From: Clostridiales bacterium 38-18
GTDB lineage: Bacteria > Bacillota > Clostridia > Peptostreptococcales > Acidaminobacteraceae
NCBI GenBank assembly: GCA_001897605.1
Contig: MKTL01000001.1
Location: forward strand, 496,001 to 560,000
DNA: 64,000 nt
Direction of reading: 5' to 3'
Positions 29,534 through 40,600 of the stretch are shown here, piece by piece. The notes under the pieces were generated by a model. That model had not been told where the DNA came from, did not search any database, and was given only the letters and a program-made list of their open reading frames with translations. A program made the translations under genes and the position numbers. Position 1 is the first letter of the stretch. Every line of letters begins with the position of its first letter.

Positions 29534-31428
29534 TGGAGAAAATGCGGATGGAGTCCATCAACATGACTGAGAAGAACATTGAAAAAATTGGGGCATTGTT
29601 TCCGAATGTTATAACAGAGGCAAAAGATGAGAATGGGAAATTGAAGAAGGCAATCAATTTTGCATTATTGAAGCAGATTCTTTCTGATGAGGTTGTAGAC
29701 AGTAATGAAGCATATGAATTTTCATGGGTAGGAAAAAATGCGTCTGTCATAGAAGCTGGAAAACCTATAAAAAAGACACTAAGGCCTTGTAAAAGTGAAA
29801 GTAAAGAATGGGATACAACCCAGAATCTATATATTGAAGGTGATAACCTTGATGTACTTAAGTTGCTTCAAGAAAGTTACCTTGGGAATATAAAAATGAT
29901 CTATATCGATCCACCATATAATACGGGGAGAAATTTAATTTATCGAAATGATTTTTCTCAAGATGTTGATACTTTTCTTGATGAGTCAGGTCTTGTTTCG
30001 GAGGAAGGGCGGTTGGTCTCCAATCCTCGGACATATGGACGTTTTCATTCAGCATGGTCATCGATGATGTACTCGCGTTTGATGGTCGCTCGAAATTTAC
30101 TTGCTAAAGATGGAGTATTGGTATGTGCTATTGACGAAAATGAGCAGGCACCATTGATGATGATGTTAAAAGAAATATTCTGTGAAGGAAATTATGAGCA
30201 TGTTTGTGTAAGCGTTGTGCACAACCCGAGAGGTGTACAAGGAATCAATTTTTCTTACACTCATGAATATGCGATATTTGTCTATCCATCTAATGGTAAA
30301 ATGATTTCTGATCGTCAAATAAAAGAAGAGGATGTTAGCTGGTCGCAGCTTAGAAACTGGGGCGGAGAATCTGAACGTACGGATGCAAAAAACTGTTTTT
30401 ATCCAGTGATTGTTTCAGAAGGCAGTATAGTAGGATTTGGAGATGTCTGTCCAGATGATTTCCATCCAAAGCAAACTGAATGGAATGATAAGTTGGCTTA
30501 TGTGTATCCAATCGATCGTAGTGGTGTTGAAAGAAAATGGAGATATGCACGGCAGAGTGTTGAATCAATAAAAGATATGTTAAGGGCAAGGCCTAATGAT
30601 GGTGGATTCGAAATTGAGATAGGAAAGCAAACTGGAATTCAACGTACGATTTGGGTTGATAAACGTTACGACGCAAATGAATATGGGACTAAAATAGTTA
30701 ATTCCCTAGTTCCAAATGGTGGATTCACTTTCCCTAAAAGTTTATGGACAGTATATGACGCAGTTTTTGCTGCAACTTCTCAGTGTAAAGATGCTATAAT
30801 ATTGGACTTTTTCTCAGGATCGGCAACTACTGCACATGCGGTTATGCAACTTAATTCGGAGGATGGTGGGAAAAGAAAATTCATTATGGTCCAACTTCCT
30901 GAAAAGTGTGAAGAAGAATCTCTTTCAATGTATAGTAATATCTGCGAAATAGGTAAAGAGCGTATCCGATGTGCAGGAGAAAAAATCAAAGCAGATCAAG
31001 GGATTAAAGCAATTGGCCTTGATGTAGGGTTCCGCGTTCTGAAATTAGACAGTACTAATATGAAAGATGTGTATTATGCAGCGGATCAATATTCGCAAGG
31101 ATTGCTTGCTACATTAGTAAGTAATATTAAGGAGGATCGTACGGATCTTGACCTATTATTCGGGTGTTTACTTGAATGGGGCTTGCCGCTTTCGTTGCCG
31201 CATACAAGCGAAGTAATTGATGAGGTGGAAGTGCATACTATTAATAATGGTGACTTAATGGCCTGCTTTTCGCAGAATATCAGTGAAACTGTTGTGAAGG
31301 AGATTGCCAAAAGACAACCTCTCAGAGCGGTATTCCGTGACAACAGTTTTGCAAATAGTCCTGAGAAAATCAATGTTGAGGAGATCTTTAAGCTGATGGC
31401 TCCAAATACCAGCGTAAAGGTGCTATAG
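29533..31428 (+). CDS. mod: Type III DNA methyltransferase (Mod)
   Basis: Adenine-N6 methyltransferase and recognition subunit. 631 aa. The catalytic motif IV IYIDPPYNTG (near residue 126) comes before the AdoMet motif I DFFSGSATTAHA (near 427), the beta-class order seen in EcoP1/EcoP15 Mod. The 300 residues between them hold the target-recognition region. The C-terminal ~170 residues probably contact Res. Start ATG overlaps the DUF4391 stop; two further in-frame ATGs follow within 11 codons. Recognition sequence unknown. Confidence 0.93.
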   Translation: MEKMRMESINMTEKNIEKIGALFPNVITEAKDENGKLKKAINFALLKQILSDEVVDSNEAYEFSWVGKNASVIEAGKPIKKTLRPCKSESKEWDTTQNLYIEGDNLDVLKLLQESYLGNIKMIYIDPPYNTGRNLIYRNDFSQDVDTFLDESGLVSEEGRLVSNPRTYGRFHSAWSSMMYSRLMVARNLLAKDGVLVCAIDENEQAPLMMMLKEIFCEGNYEHVCVSVVHNPRGVQGINFSYTHEYAIFVYPSNGKMISDRQIKEEDVSWSQLRNWGGESERTDAKNCFYPVIVSEGSIVGFGDVCPDDFHPKQTEWNDKLAYVYPIDRSGVERKWRYARQSVESIKDMLRARPNDGGFEIEIGKQTGIQRTIWVDKRYDANEYGTKIVNSLVPNGGFTFPKSLWTVYDAVFAATSQCKDAIILDFFSGSATTAHAVMQLNSEDGGKRKFIMVQLPEKCEEESLSMYSNICEIGKERIRCAGEKIKADQGIKAIGLDVGFRVLKLDSTNMKDVYYAADQYSQGLLATLVSNIKEDRTDLDLLFGCLLEWGLPLSLPHTSEVIDEVEVHTINNGDLMACFSQNISETVVKEIAKRQPLRAVFRDNSFANSPEKINVEEIFKLMAPNTSVKVL

Positions 31429-31440
31429 GAGGAACGAACG

Positions 31441-34400
31441 ATGAAGTTACAATTCAAGCATCAGAAGTTCCAAGCGGATGCGGCAAAAGCTGTTTGCGAT
31501 GTATTTGCAGGGCAGCCGTATTTGACGCCCACCTATTTGATGGATAAGGGACTTGATACAGATGGACAAATGACACTGACATTTGCGCAGGAATTCACAG
31601 GATGGGGAAATCATAAATTAGTACCAGAGCTTAACGACCAGATTATTTTAGAAAATCTGCACAAGGTACAACGTAATCATCAGATTGAGCCTTCCAAAGC
31701 TTTGGAAGGTAGATACAATCTCACAGTTGAGATGGAAACGGGTGTTGGCAAGACATACACCTATATTAAAACCATGTATGAGATGAATAAACGCTTTGGG
31801 TGGAGTAAGTTTATTGTTATTGTGCCGAGCGTTGCAATCCGCGAGGGGGTATATAAGTCCTTTCAAATAACTCAAGATCACTTTGCAGAGGATTATGGGA
31901 AGAAAATACGATTTTTCATTTATAACTCTGCCCAGTTGACTGAAATTGACCGCTTTGCTAGTGACAGCTCGATAAATGTTATGATTATCAACTCACAGGC
32001 CTTTAATGCCAAGGGTAAGGACGCACGAAGAATTTATATGAAGTTGGACGAATTCAGAAGCCGTCGTCCGATTGACATTATTGCTAAGACGAATCCGATC
32101 TTGATTATTGATGAACCTCAATCGGTTGAGGGGAAGCAGACAAAGGAACGATTGAAAGAATTCAATCCATTCATCACATTGCGGTATTCTGCTACCCATA
32201 AGAAAGACAATGTATATAACATGGTCTACCGTTTGGATGCCATGGAAGCCTATAATAAGAAACTGGTCAAAAAAATCGCAGTTAAAGGGATCTCAGTTAC
32301 TGGTAGCACCGCAACAGAAGGCTATCTGTACTTGGCGTGTCTACATCTTTCAGGCGATAAAGCACCGACTGCTTCTTTGGAGTTTGATATTAAAGGAGCA
32401 AAGGGTGTGCGCAAGGTAACCCGAAAGGTGTATGAGGGCTACAACCTGTTTGAGAATTCTGGAGAGCTTGAAGAATATAAGAATGGCTATACGGTTCAAA
32501 GTATTGATGGCCGCGATAACTCGGTAACGTTCCTTAATGGTATAAAAATATTCGCAGGAGATGTGAAGGGAGCTGTTAGTGAAGAGCAGCTGCGCCGTAT
32601 TCAAATCCGTGAAACGATTCTTTCACATATCGAAAGGGAGCGCCAGCTCTTTTACAAGGGTATTAAAGTTCTGTCGCTTTTCTTTATTGATGAGGTGGCA
32701 AAGTATAAGCAATATGATGCGTCTGGCAGTCCTATAAATGGCGTTTACGGGGATGTATTCGAGGAAGAGTATCAGGATATTGTCAGCTCTTTGCAGCTGG
32801 AAATTGGTGACGAAGAGTATATTAAATACCTTAACCTGCATTCAGCTTCCGCAATTCATCAGGGGTATTTCTCTATAGATAAGAACAAGAAAACTGGGAA
32901 AGAGTTTTTCGTAGATAGCAAAATGGAGCGAGGTACTACCGAATCGTCAGATAGTGATGCATACGATTTGATTATGAAAGACAAGGAACGACTCTTGGAC
33001 CGTAAAGAACCAGTTCGCTTTATCTTCTCTCATTCCGCGCTTAGAGAAGGATGGGACAATCCGAACGTCTTCCAGATCTGTACATTAAAACAAAGTAGTT
33101 CTGAAGTAAGGAAACGACAAGAAGTTGGGCGTGGACTGCGCTTATCAGTTAATCAAAGTGGCGAACGTATGGATGCGAATCTATTAGGTGAAGATGTCCA
33201 TCATATCAACGTGTTGACGGTTATTGCCAACGAAAGCTATGACAGCTTTGCGAAGGCTTTACAGTCTGAGTTGGCTGAAGCTGTAGCGGATAGGCCGTTA
33301 ATGGTTACAGTGGATCTATTTAAGAATAAAGTCATTAAAGATCATTTGGGTGCTGAGCAGGTTGTTGATTTAGAAACAGCGCAGACGATTTATGAAGGAT
33401 TGATCGCAAACGGTTATATCAAGAAAGGTGTATTAACGGACAAGTACTATGATGACAAGAAAAATGGCAGCCTAGAATTTGCTGAAGAGGTGAAAGACTT
33501 TACGGATTCAATTGTGACTATTATTGATTCCATTTATGACAGCAGAACGATGCAACCAGATAATGCCCGAGATGGAAACATTGAATTGCGCTTGGATAAG
33601 AAGAAGCTGGATATGGATGCATTTAAAAAGCTCTGGGCCCAAATTAACACAAGATCTGCCTATGTTGTCAACTTCGATACAGATGAGTTGATTGAGAAAT
33701 CCATTAAGGCACTTAATAAGGATCTGAGGGTATCAAAAATCTTCTTTAAAGTGCAGTACGGGGAAATGAAGGATATCAAGTCGAAAGAGGAACTGCTTGC
33801 AGGTGCTTCTTTTATCAAGGAATCTGGTGAATACAAGGCTGCACAAGTTTCGGCCAATAGCAACGTAAAATACGATCTTATTGGTAAAGTTGTTGCTGAA
33901 ACGGGTCTTACACGCGAAGCTGTAGTGAAAATTTTGCAGGGCATTGAAAAAACTGTGTTTGACCAATTCAAGGACAACCCTGAAGAATTCATTATTAAGG
34001 CTTCAAATGTTATAAACGAACAAAAGGCAACGGTCATTATTCAGCACATCACTTATAATAAGATCGATGCGGTTTATGATACAACGATCTTCACAGAGCC
34101 TACGATGAAGGGGCGTTTAGGTGTAAATGCCATGGCAACAAAGCGCCATTTGTATGATCATATCCTATATGATTCTACAAATGAAAAAAGCTTTGCCCAA
34201 AATCTTGATACCAGTGAGGAAGTAGCGGTATATGTAAAACTGCCGAGTGGCTTTTACATTTCAACTCCAGTGGGTAAGTACAATCCGGATTGGGCGATAG
34301 CTTTTAATGACGGTAAAGTGAAGCATATTTACTTTGTAGCAGAGACTAAGGGATCAATGTCTTCCATGCAGCTTCGCGTGATTGAAGATGCGAAGATCCA

Positions 34401-34497
34401 CTGTGCACGCGAGCATTTTAAAGCTATTAGCACTGAAAATGTGAAGTACGATGTAGTGGATAGTTATGAGACTTTGATGAACGAAGTGATGAAGTAA
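31441..34497 (+). CDS. res: Type III restriction helicase-endonuclease (Res)
   Basis: 1018 aa. SF2 motor with METGVGKTYTYIK (Walker A, near residue 99), IIDEPQSVEG (motif II, near 222), SHSALREGWDNPNVFQ (motif V) and RKRQEVGRGLRL (motif VI, near 558). C-terminal nuclease domain with NPDWAIAF and FVAETKGS (PD-x-ExK, about residues 947-970). With Mod it should cut DNA with unmodified head-to-head sites, using ATP. 12 bp behind mod, preceded by AGGAGGAA. Confidence 0.94.
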   Translation: MKLQFKHQKFQADAAKAVCDVFAGQPYLTPTYLMDKGLDTDGQMTLTFAQEFTGWGNHKLVPELNDQIILENLHKVQRNHQIEPSKALEGRYNLTVEMETGVGKTYTYIKTMYEMNKRFGWSKFIVIVPSVAIREGVYKSFQITQDHFAEDYGKKIRFFIYNSAQLTEIDRFASDSSINVMIINSQAFNAKGKDARRIYMKLDEFRSRRPIDIIAKTNPILIIDEPQSVEGKQTKERLKEFNPFITLRYSATHKKDNVYNMVYRLDAMEAYNKKLVKKIAVKGISVTGSTATEGYLYLACLHLSGDKAPTASLEFDIKGAKGVRKVTRKVYEGYNLFENSGELEEYKNGYTVQSIDGRDNSVTFLNGIKIFAGDVKGAVSEEQLRRIQIRETILSHIERERQLFYKGIKVLSLFFIDEVAKYKQYDASGSPINGVYGDVFEEEYQDIVSSLQLEIGDEEYIKYLNLHSASAIHQGYFSIDKNKKTGKEFFVDSKMERGTTESSDSDAYDLIMKDKERLLDRKEPVRFIFSHSALREGWDNPNVFQICTLKQSSSEVRKRQEVGRGLRLSVNQSGERMDANLLGEDVHHINVLTVIANESYDSFAKALQSELAEAVADRPLMVTVDLFKNKVIKDHLGAEQVVDLETAQTIYEGLIANGYIKKGVLTDKYYDDKKNGSLEFAEEVKDFTDSIVTIIDSIYDSRTMQPDNARDGNIELRLDKKKLDMDAFKKLWAQINTRSAYVVNFDTDELIEKSIKALNKDLRVSKIFFKVQYGEMKDIKSKEELLAGASFIKESGEYKAAQVSANSNVKYDLIGKVVAETGLTREAVVKILQGIEKTVFDQFKDNPEEFIIKASNVINEQKATVIIQHITYNKIDAVYDTTIFTEPTMKGRLGVNAMATKRHLYDHILYDSTNEKSFAQNLDTSEEVAVYVKLPSGFYISTPVGKYNPDWAIAFNDGKVKHIYFVAETKGSMSSMQLRVIEDAKIHCAREHFKAISTENVKYDVVDSYETLMNEVMK

Positions 34498-34526
34498 CTA
34501 AAACTAAGATGAAAAGGGGTGGTGTT

Positions 34527-37283
34527 TTGTCTATAGAACGCAGTTGGGTCGGTGCAAAATGGTGGAAATTCGATTTCCATGCTCATTCTCCTGCATCTGA
34601 TGATTATGGGAAAGGCGATAATCAATCAACGCATAAACAAATCGCAGCGCAAGAATGGGTATTGAATTATATGAGAGCTGGAATAGACTGTGTTGCAATC
34701 ACTGATCACAACTCAGGCGCATGGATTGATCAGGTCAAGACTGCATTGTGCAATCTAAGAGAGCAAGCACATCCTGAATATAGACCACTATTTATATTTC
34801 CGGGGATTGAATTAACGGTTAACGGAAACATCCACTTGCTTGGAATATTCTCAGTGACGAAAAGCACTTCTGATATTGACACCTTAATTGGAAACGTCAG
34901 ATATCGTGGAACGAAAGGGCTGAGTGATGCTTGCACTGAGCGTACGTTTACAGAAGTAGTTGATGACATTGTGGGCATGGAAGGAATTGCAATCCCTGCA
35001 CATGTCGATGAGGTACGCGGTCTGTTTGTAGAGACAGAAGGGGTTACGCTTAACCAATGTTTAAGCAATAGAAGCATTATTGCCATGGAGTTGAAGAAAC
35101 AAGATTTTGCAATGCCGCAAACATATGTGGATAACAAACTAAATTGGACCGCCATATTAGGAACAGATTCACACCATCCGGTCGGTGAAGGTGATCAGAG
35201 CTACCCTGGCAGTAGTTTTACATGGATTAAGATGACTACGCCTTCGATAGAAGGGCTCAGGTTAGCACTGCTAGATGGGGAATTATCAGTAAAAAGATGT
35301 GATGAAACTACGGAGAACATGAACAAGCATAGCAGTTTAGTAATTCAAAGCATTGAAGTTGAAAAGGCGAAATATTATGGGCAAGCATCAACATTTAGTT
35401 GCGAATTTAATCCTTGGCTCAATTGCATAATTGGTGGTCGTGGAACTGGAAAATCAACGCTGATTGAATTTGTAAGGAATGGCCTGAATAGAGATAATGA
35501 GCTTCCGACTTTGCTTAAGTCAGACTTCAAAAAGTATAGAGAGATATCAAATGGTCGTAATGATGAGGGGTTATTGAAATTAGAATCCGTGATACGGGTG
35601 AACTTAATCAAAAATGATACACATTATCGGGCGACATGGAATCCTAATACTGGAGTAAGAACGATTGAAGAATGTGATGATGTTGAGGGCTTTAAAGTAG
35701 TTGAAGGGGATGTCGCTCAACGCTTCCCTGTTAGCATTTATAGCCAAAAACAAATTTTCGAAATGGCTAAAAACCCTCAAACGCTATTGGATATAATTGA
35801 CAATTCACAGATTGTAAAGTATAGCGAATGGGAAATCACGTGGAATGCTCTAACTAGCAGTTATCTATCGCTTAAAGCTCAAATGCGAACACTAAATATT
35901 GGGCTAGCTGAGGAAGGTACAATTAAAGGGATGCGCGATGACATTGCTAGAAGTTTAGCTGTATTTGAAAAAGCTGAGCATTCTGAAATTCTAAAAGAAT
36001 ATCAACTGTGTATGAATCAAAATACTGCGATTGATAATTTTGAAATTGCATACACTGAACAGGAAGAGAGGATAAAGGAAACTCTAGAGGCACTATGCTT
36101 TCCTGAGCTAGATTCCCGACAGTTTTCAGCTGAAAGGGAAGAAGACAATGAACTACTGATTTTGTATGCATCTATGGCACAAGAATTCAGTGATACAAAG
36201 AATCTTCTTATTGAAAAAGCCAAGCAAATTGTGGATATAAAGAAAAAATGGGTTGATCAGAAAAATGCGTTGAAAATAAAATCAAAAATTGAAGCAGCAA
36301 AATTGGCATATATGGGTTTAACACAACAATTGTTAGAGGCTGGAGTTGATGATCCTGAAGCATATGATCATCTGGTAATGCACAAGCAAGAAGTAGAACA
36401 AAAGTTAATTAATATTGAGGAGCAAAAGCGCACATTGACCCTAATAAAGGATCAAGCCAATGACTGTCTAGAACAGATTAAAGCCCACCGTGTTAAATTG
36501 ACAGAGAGGCGCACCTCTTTTCTTGAAGCTGTTCTTCAAAATAATCAATATGTTAGAATTAAGGTAAATGGCTTTTCCGACAAAACAGAGGTTGAAAAGA
36601 GTTTTAGAGACGCAATTTGCCGAAGTGATGGGAGACTTGAAAGAGATATTGGGACGGTTGAAAATAATGACGGGTTAATTTCAAGCATTTGCAATGATCA
36701 AATAGTCAATGTTGCAGAAGCTATTTCAAAGCTGAAAGAAACTATTGGAAATATTCATGCTTTGGGGCAAAGTACACAGTATTCTGCCAGAGATAGACGT
36801 TTCATTGAACATATTCAAAGCCTTTCTCCAGAAGTTATGGACAAATTTGAATATTGGTATCCAGAGGATGCAGTTATTGTAGAGTATCGATTAAATGATG
36901 GCGTAACATATAAATCAATTGAGCATGGTTCTCCGGGACAAAAAACCGCCGCGTTATTGGCATTTATAATGTCATATGGTGATGAGCCCTTAATACTGGA
37001 TCAACCCGAAGATGATTTGGACAATCATTTGATATTTAATTTAATTGTTTCTCATTTGCGTTCAATAAAGTGTAAACGTCAAATTATTGTTGTTACGCAT
37101 AATGCTAATATTGTCGTAAATGGAGATTCTGAGAACGTAATTTCGCTTGATGTAGTTCGTGGACAATCTAGAATCGATGCACAAGGAAGCTTACAAGAGG
37201 TCAAGATACGAGAGAACATCTGTACTATTCTTGAAGGTGGAAAAATCGCTTTTGAAAAAAGATATAAACGTATAAATGCTTAA
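34527..37283 (+). CDS. PHP-phosphoesterase/SMC-like ATPase (TrlF type)
   Basis: 918 residues from TTG 34527, which follows AAAAGGGGTGGTG; ATG 34509 gives 924 residues but lies before that binding site. N-terminal PHP domain: KFDFHAHSPASDDY, AITDHNSG, IPAHVDE and LGTDSHH supply the metal-binding histidines and aspartates. ATPase: GGRGTGKSTL (Walker A, near 310), a long coiled coil (about 450-690), signature-like GSPGQKTAALLAF, EPLILDQPEDDLDNHLI (Walker B) and VVTHNANIVVNGD (H-loop). This fusion matches TrlF-annotated proteins and, as I recall, the PHP-ATPase defence proteins called ppl. It probably senses a phage cue and degrades nucleic acid or nucleotides. Last gene of the five-gene run. Confidence 0.85.
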   Translation: MSIERSWVGAKWWKFDFHAHSPASDDYGKGDNQSTHKQIAAQEWVLNYMRAGIDCVAITDHNSGAWIDQVKTALCNLREQAHPEYRPLFIFPGIELTVNGNIHLLGIFSVTKSTSDIDTLIGNVRYRGTKGLSDACTERTFTEVVDDIVGMEGIAIPAHVDEVRGLFVETEGVTLNQCLSNRSIIAMELKKQDFAMPQTYVDNKLNWTAILGTDSHHPVGEGDQSYPGSSFTWIKMTTPSIEGLRLALLDGELSVKRCDETTENMNKHSSLVIQSIEVEKAKYYGQASTFSCEFNPWLNCIIGGRGTGKSTLIEFVRNGLNRDNELPTLLKSDFKKYREISNGRNDEGLLKLESVIRVNLIKNDTHYRATWNPNTGVRTIEECDDVEGFKVVEGDVAQRFPVSIYSQKQIFEMAKNPQTLLDIIDNSQIVKYSEWEITWNALTSSYLSLKAQMRTLNIGLAEEGTIKGMRDDIARSLAVFEKAEHSEILKEYQLCMNQNTAIDNFEIAYTEQEERIKETLEALCFPELDSRQFSAEREEDNELLILYASMAQEFSDTKNLLIEKAKQIVDIKKKWVDQKNALKIKSKIEAAKLAYMGLTQQLLEAGVDDPEAYDHLVMHKQEVEQKLINIEEQKRTLTLIKDQANDCLEQIKAHRVKLTERRTSFLEAVLQNNQYVRIKVNGFSDKTEVEKSFRDAICRSDGRLERDIGTVENNDGLISSICNDQIVNVAEAISKLKETIGNIHALGQSTQYSARDRRFIEHIQSLSPEVMDKFEYWYPEDAVIVEYRLNDGVTYKSIEHGSPGQKTAALLAFIMSYGDEPLILDQPEDDLDNHLIFNLIVSHLRSIKCKRQIIVVTHNANIVVNGDSENVISLDVVRGQSRIDAQGSLQEVKIRENICTILEGGKIAFEKRYKRINA

Positions 37284-37627
37284 ACATTGAAATGAGAAAA
37301 GTGTAGACGCTTTGATGCAATGAAGGTATGTTGCTATTGTGGTGGAAATTTATTATCAATTTCAACACAGGTTTATTTCACTGAATCTCAGACTCTGTTT
37401 ATACTTTCCGCCATTTAGGTTCTGAAATCATCAACGCTGCTGGACAACGAAAAGCTTGATCTTACAGGGCTTGGATTCGATCAAGATGCAAAAGAAGCTA
37501 CCAATATGGCATTTGGTATAATATTTTACATTACACATCATAAACAATGTTTAAAGCGATGGAAGAATAAGTAAGAAGTTGCATTAAAATAACAGAATAA
37601 AATCATTTGTAGACAAGGAGTGAAATT
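37284..37627. other. Intergenic region, with a possible gene remnant
   Basis: No complete gene in 344 bp. A 50-codon frame without a start (ending at 37574; ...LDNEKLDLTGLGFDQD...) looks like the tail of a lost coding sequence. TATAAT occurs inside it (about 37517, TTGGTATAATATT) and may be the -10 box for the following 5-kb gene. No hairpin terminator is evident after the PHP-ATPase gene, so read-through from the five-gene run is possible. Confidence 0.35.
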
Positions 37628-40600
37628 ATGGCCGCCATTGATTTAAAATTGGAAGTTTGGAAAAATAAGTTGCTTGATCTTGGGAAGAGGAATCGACTGA
37701 TTAACTATAAAGAGACCAAAAGGTCAAGTCTTAAGATTGTTAAGCCTGACATTTTAAATCTATGGCAATATTTTGTCATCAATGAAAAATCGATTGAATT
37801 TCCTTTTTACGATGAAGATTTATCGGAGTTGAATTCTGATCAGTTAATTCTATTAGAAGATGAGGAAAGCGATTTAAACAATGATGTTGTTACAAATCAA
37901 TCCATTAAAGAGCAGCAAAAGACTCTACGCAATCTAAGAGAAAAGGCTAAGACTGCGGTTGAAGAGCTAGGCGTTAATATTTTATATTTGTCCTTTGGGT
38001 TTTTAAGTTGGACAGAATCTGGGAAATCAGAGCAGGTATTAATGTCGCCACTTATTTTGGTACCTGCAACACTTGCTATTGAATCCATTAGTGATCCCTA
38101 TATCCTTTCGATTCACGAAGATGAGATCGTTGTTAATCCTACTTTGAAGTATAAGCTAGAGAACGATTTTGGTATCATTCTGCCAGAAATTGAAGAGGAA
38201 CAAGACTTAAAAGCCTACTTTGATACCGTAAGAGCATTGATTCAAAAAAACAAGTGGGATGTTGTCGAAGAAGCAAGCCTAAGTCTTTTGTCATTCCTAA
38301 AAATAAATATGTATCGTGATTTAGATAAACATAAAGATAAAATTAAAGGCCATACGGTAATCAGGACGATTTCAGGAGATGCCACCGCATCAAATTTTGA
38401 TGTAGACAGTATCAATGGTTTTGATCACGATAGGCAGACAAAACCAGTCGATATTTTTCAAGTAGTTGATGCCGATTCGAGTCAGCAAGACGCCATTTTA
38501 AGTGCAAAAAAAGGAATGAGCTTTGTCCTTCAAGGGCCTCCGGGTACAGGAAAGAGCCAGACCATAACCAACATAATTGCCGAAAGCATAGCAGACGGTA
38601 AAAAGGTTCTATTTGTCTCAGAAAAGATGGCTGCCTTAGAAGTGGTTCATAGAAGATTATCCCAGGCGGGGTTAGCAGATTTTTGCTTAACCTTACATAG
38701 TCATAAAGCCAATAAAAAAGAAGTCCTTGAACAGCTACGTACCGTTCTTGACTTCACAAAGAATTCAGCGAAATTAAGCGATGAAGCGTTCCAAAAGTTA
38801 GACTTGTTACAAACCAATAAAGAGAAGTTAAACGATTATATTGATGCCATTCATACAAAAGTGATGCCACTTGAGAAGACCATTTATGAAGTCAATGGGA
38901 TTCTGGCAAACCTGCAGTCGTATGAAGAGGTTATTTTCAATATTCCAGAAGTAAAAGAAGTGACAAGTCAAAAGTATAATCGTTATATCAATCTACTGAC
39001 ACAATTGGTTAATACCTTGGGTAAAATGACGGATGATTATAAATGTAATCCTTGGAACAGCGCCAATGTCCCTTCTGTATCCAATGAACTCAGACATGAT
39101 ATTGGTGCTTATTTAAGTCGACTATTACCTAAAGTGGATAAGGCCATTCGTTTGATCAATACCCTCGAACAAGAACTGGAGATTCAAGGCTTTAATTCAT
39201 TTGAAGCCTTTAAAACTATGCCCGAAATTCTTGATATGGCATCGCAATCGCCTATTGTTCCAATTGGTTGGGTTACTGATAATGATCTGGCCGAGCTATT
39301 TAATGAGATAGACGAGTATTCTGGACTCAAGTTATCGTATATTGATACAAAAGAAAAAATTCATTCTCTGTTCGAAACAATTAGTCAGATTGAATCTGAA
39401 CTAATAAAAAGTGAAGATTACGGACTCCAGTCGACGGATGAAATTGATCAAGTCGTTGGCAAATGGAATGCCTATATTGAAAGTAATTACTGCTACTCGA
39501 AATGGCGCAAGGACAATAGTTTTGATAAAGCTAAATCTGCTTATAATGATTTGTTTGATAAATTATCAAATTTTAGACAGTCTAGGGAATCACTCTTAAG
39601 TGTATTTGAGGAAGACATTTTTAAACTCGATTATCAAAGTATTTTGCAGCGGTTTAAAACAGAGTACACATCATTTTTTAAAATCTTTAAGAAGCAGTAT
39701 AAAGCAGATAAAAAACTGATCTTAGGTCAGTATAGAACAGTCGTTAAAAAGATCGATGATAAGACGGCAATAGAGACTTTGATGCAATTAAAGCAAGTTG
39801 CTGATACTTCGAATTGGTTGATCCAAAATAATAATGATTTAAGAGCCTTATTTGGTACACACTTTGATGGTGAACATACAGATTTAAGCGCTATACATCA
39901 GTCAATCACATTATATACAAGCCTTGACTTGGGTCTTATGACGTTACAATCGCTTAAGAACATGACAAAAGCCATTGAAGCAAATGACATGAGACTCAAA
40001 AGACATTATGAAGGGCTTTACTCAGGGATTCAAACTGATTGGGTGCAAGTTGCAGAAGCACTCAATTGGGCGAGTGGCTTTAGAAAATTATCTGAGAAGT
40101 ATGGACTAAATAGAGCATTTTTAGAAAACATTTGTAAAGAAAGAGAAAAGGTCGCTAGATGTGTTGGTTTTTCAACGAAGATTAAGGAACTCACTCTAGA
40201 AATCAATACCGAATTCGATTGGTTTGTTTCTTTATTTGACGATCAACAGGCGCTATTTACAGCTTCTTTGAGTACGCTTTATGAGCGCATAAGCCGATGT
40301 CAAAATGGTTTAGCAAGTCTTGAAGAATGGATTGACTTTAGAACAGCACAGGAAAATTGTGTTGCTGAAGGCCTTGAAGATTACGTTGCAAAGATTAAGG
40401 AAATGCAGATTGAAACCAGTTTAATCATTCCAGTCTTTAGAAAACGCTTTTATCGTTTATGGCTAGATGCGGTACTCCCTTCGTATCCAGCAGTCATGCA
40501 TTTTAGAAGGAAGAATCAAGATCATACGATTAAGGATTTTTCTGTCCTTGATAAGGAACAACTCGATATCGCCAAAGCGAGGATCAAGAAAAAACTGATT

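Noticed and set aside
25607-34497. DISARM or BREX assignment of the helicase-methylase operon
   Set aside because: The DrmA/DrmB/DrmC or BrxC/PglZ partners are missing; Mod and Res are clearly of the type III kind.
34730-35155. 141-codon minus-strand frame inside the PHP-ATPase gene
   Set aside because: Opposite the conserved metal-binding motifs; no independent support.
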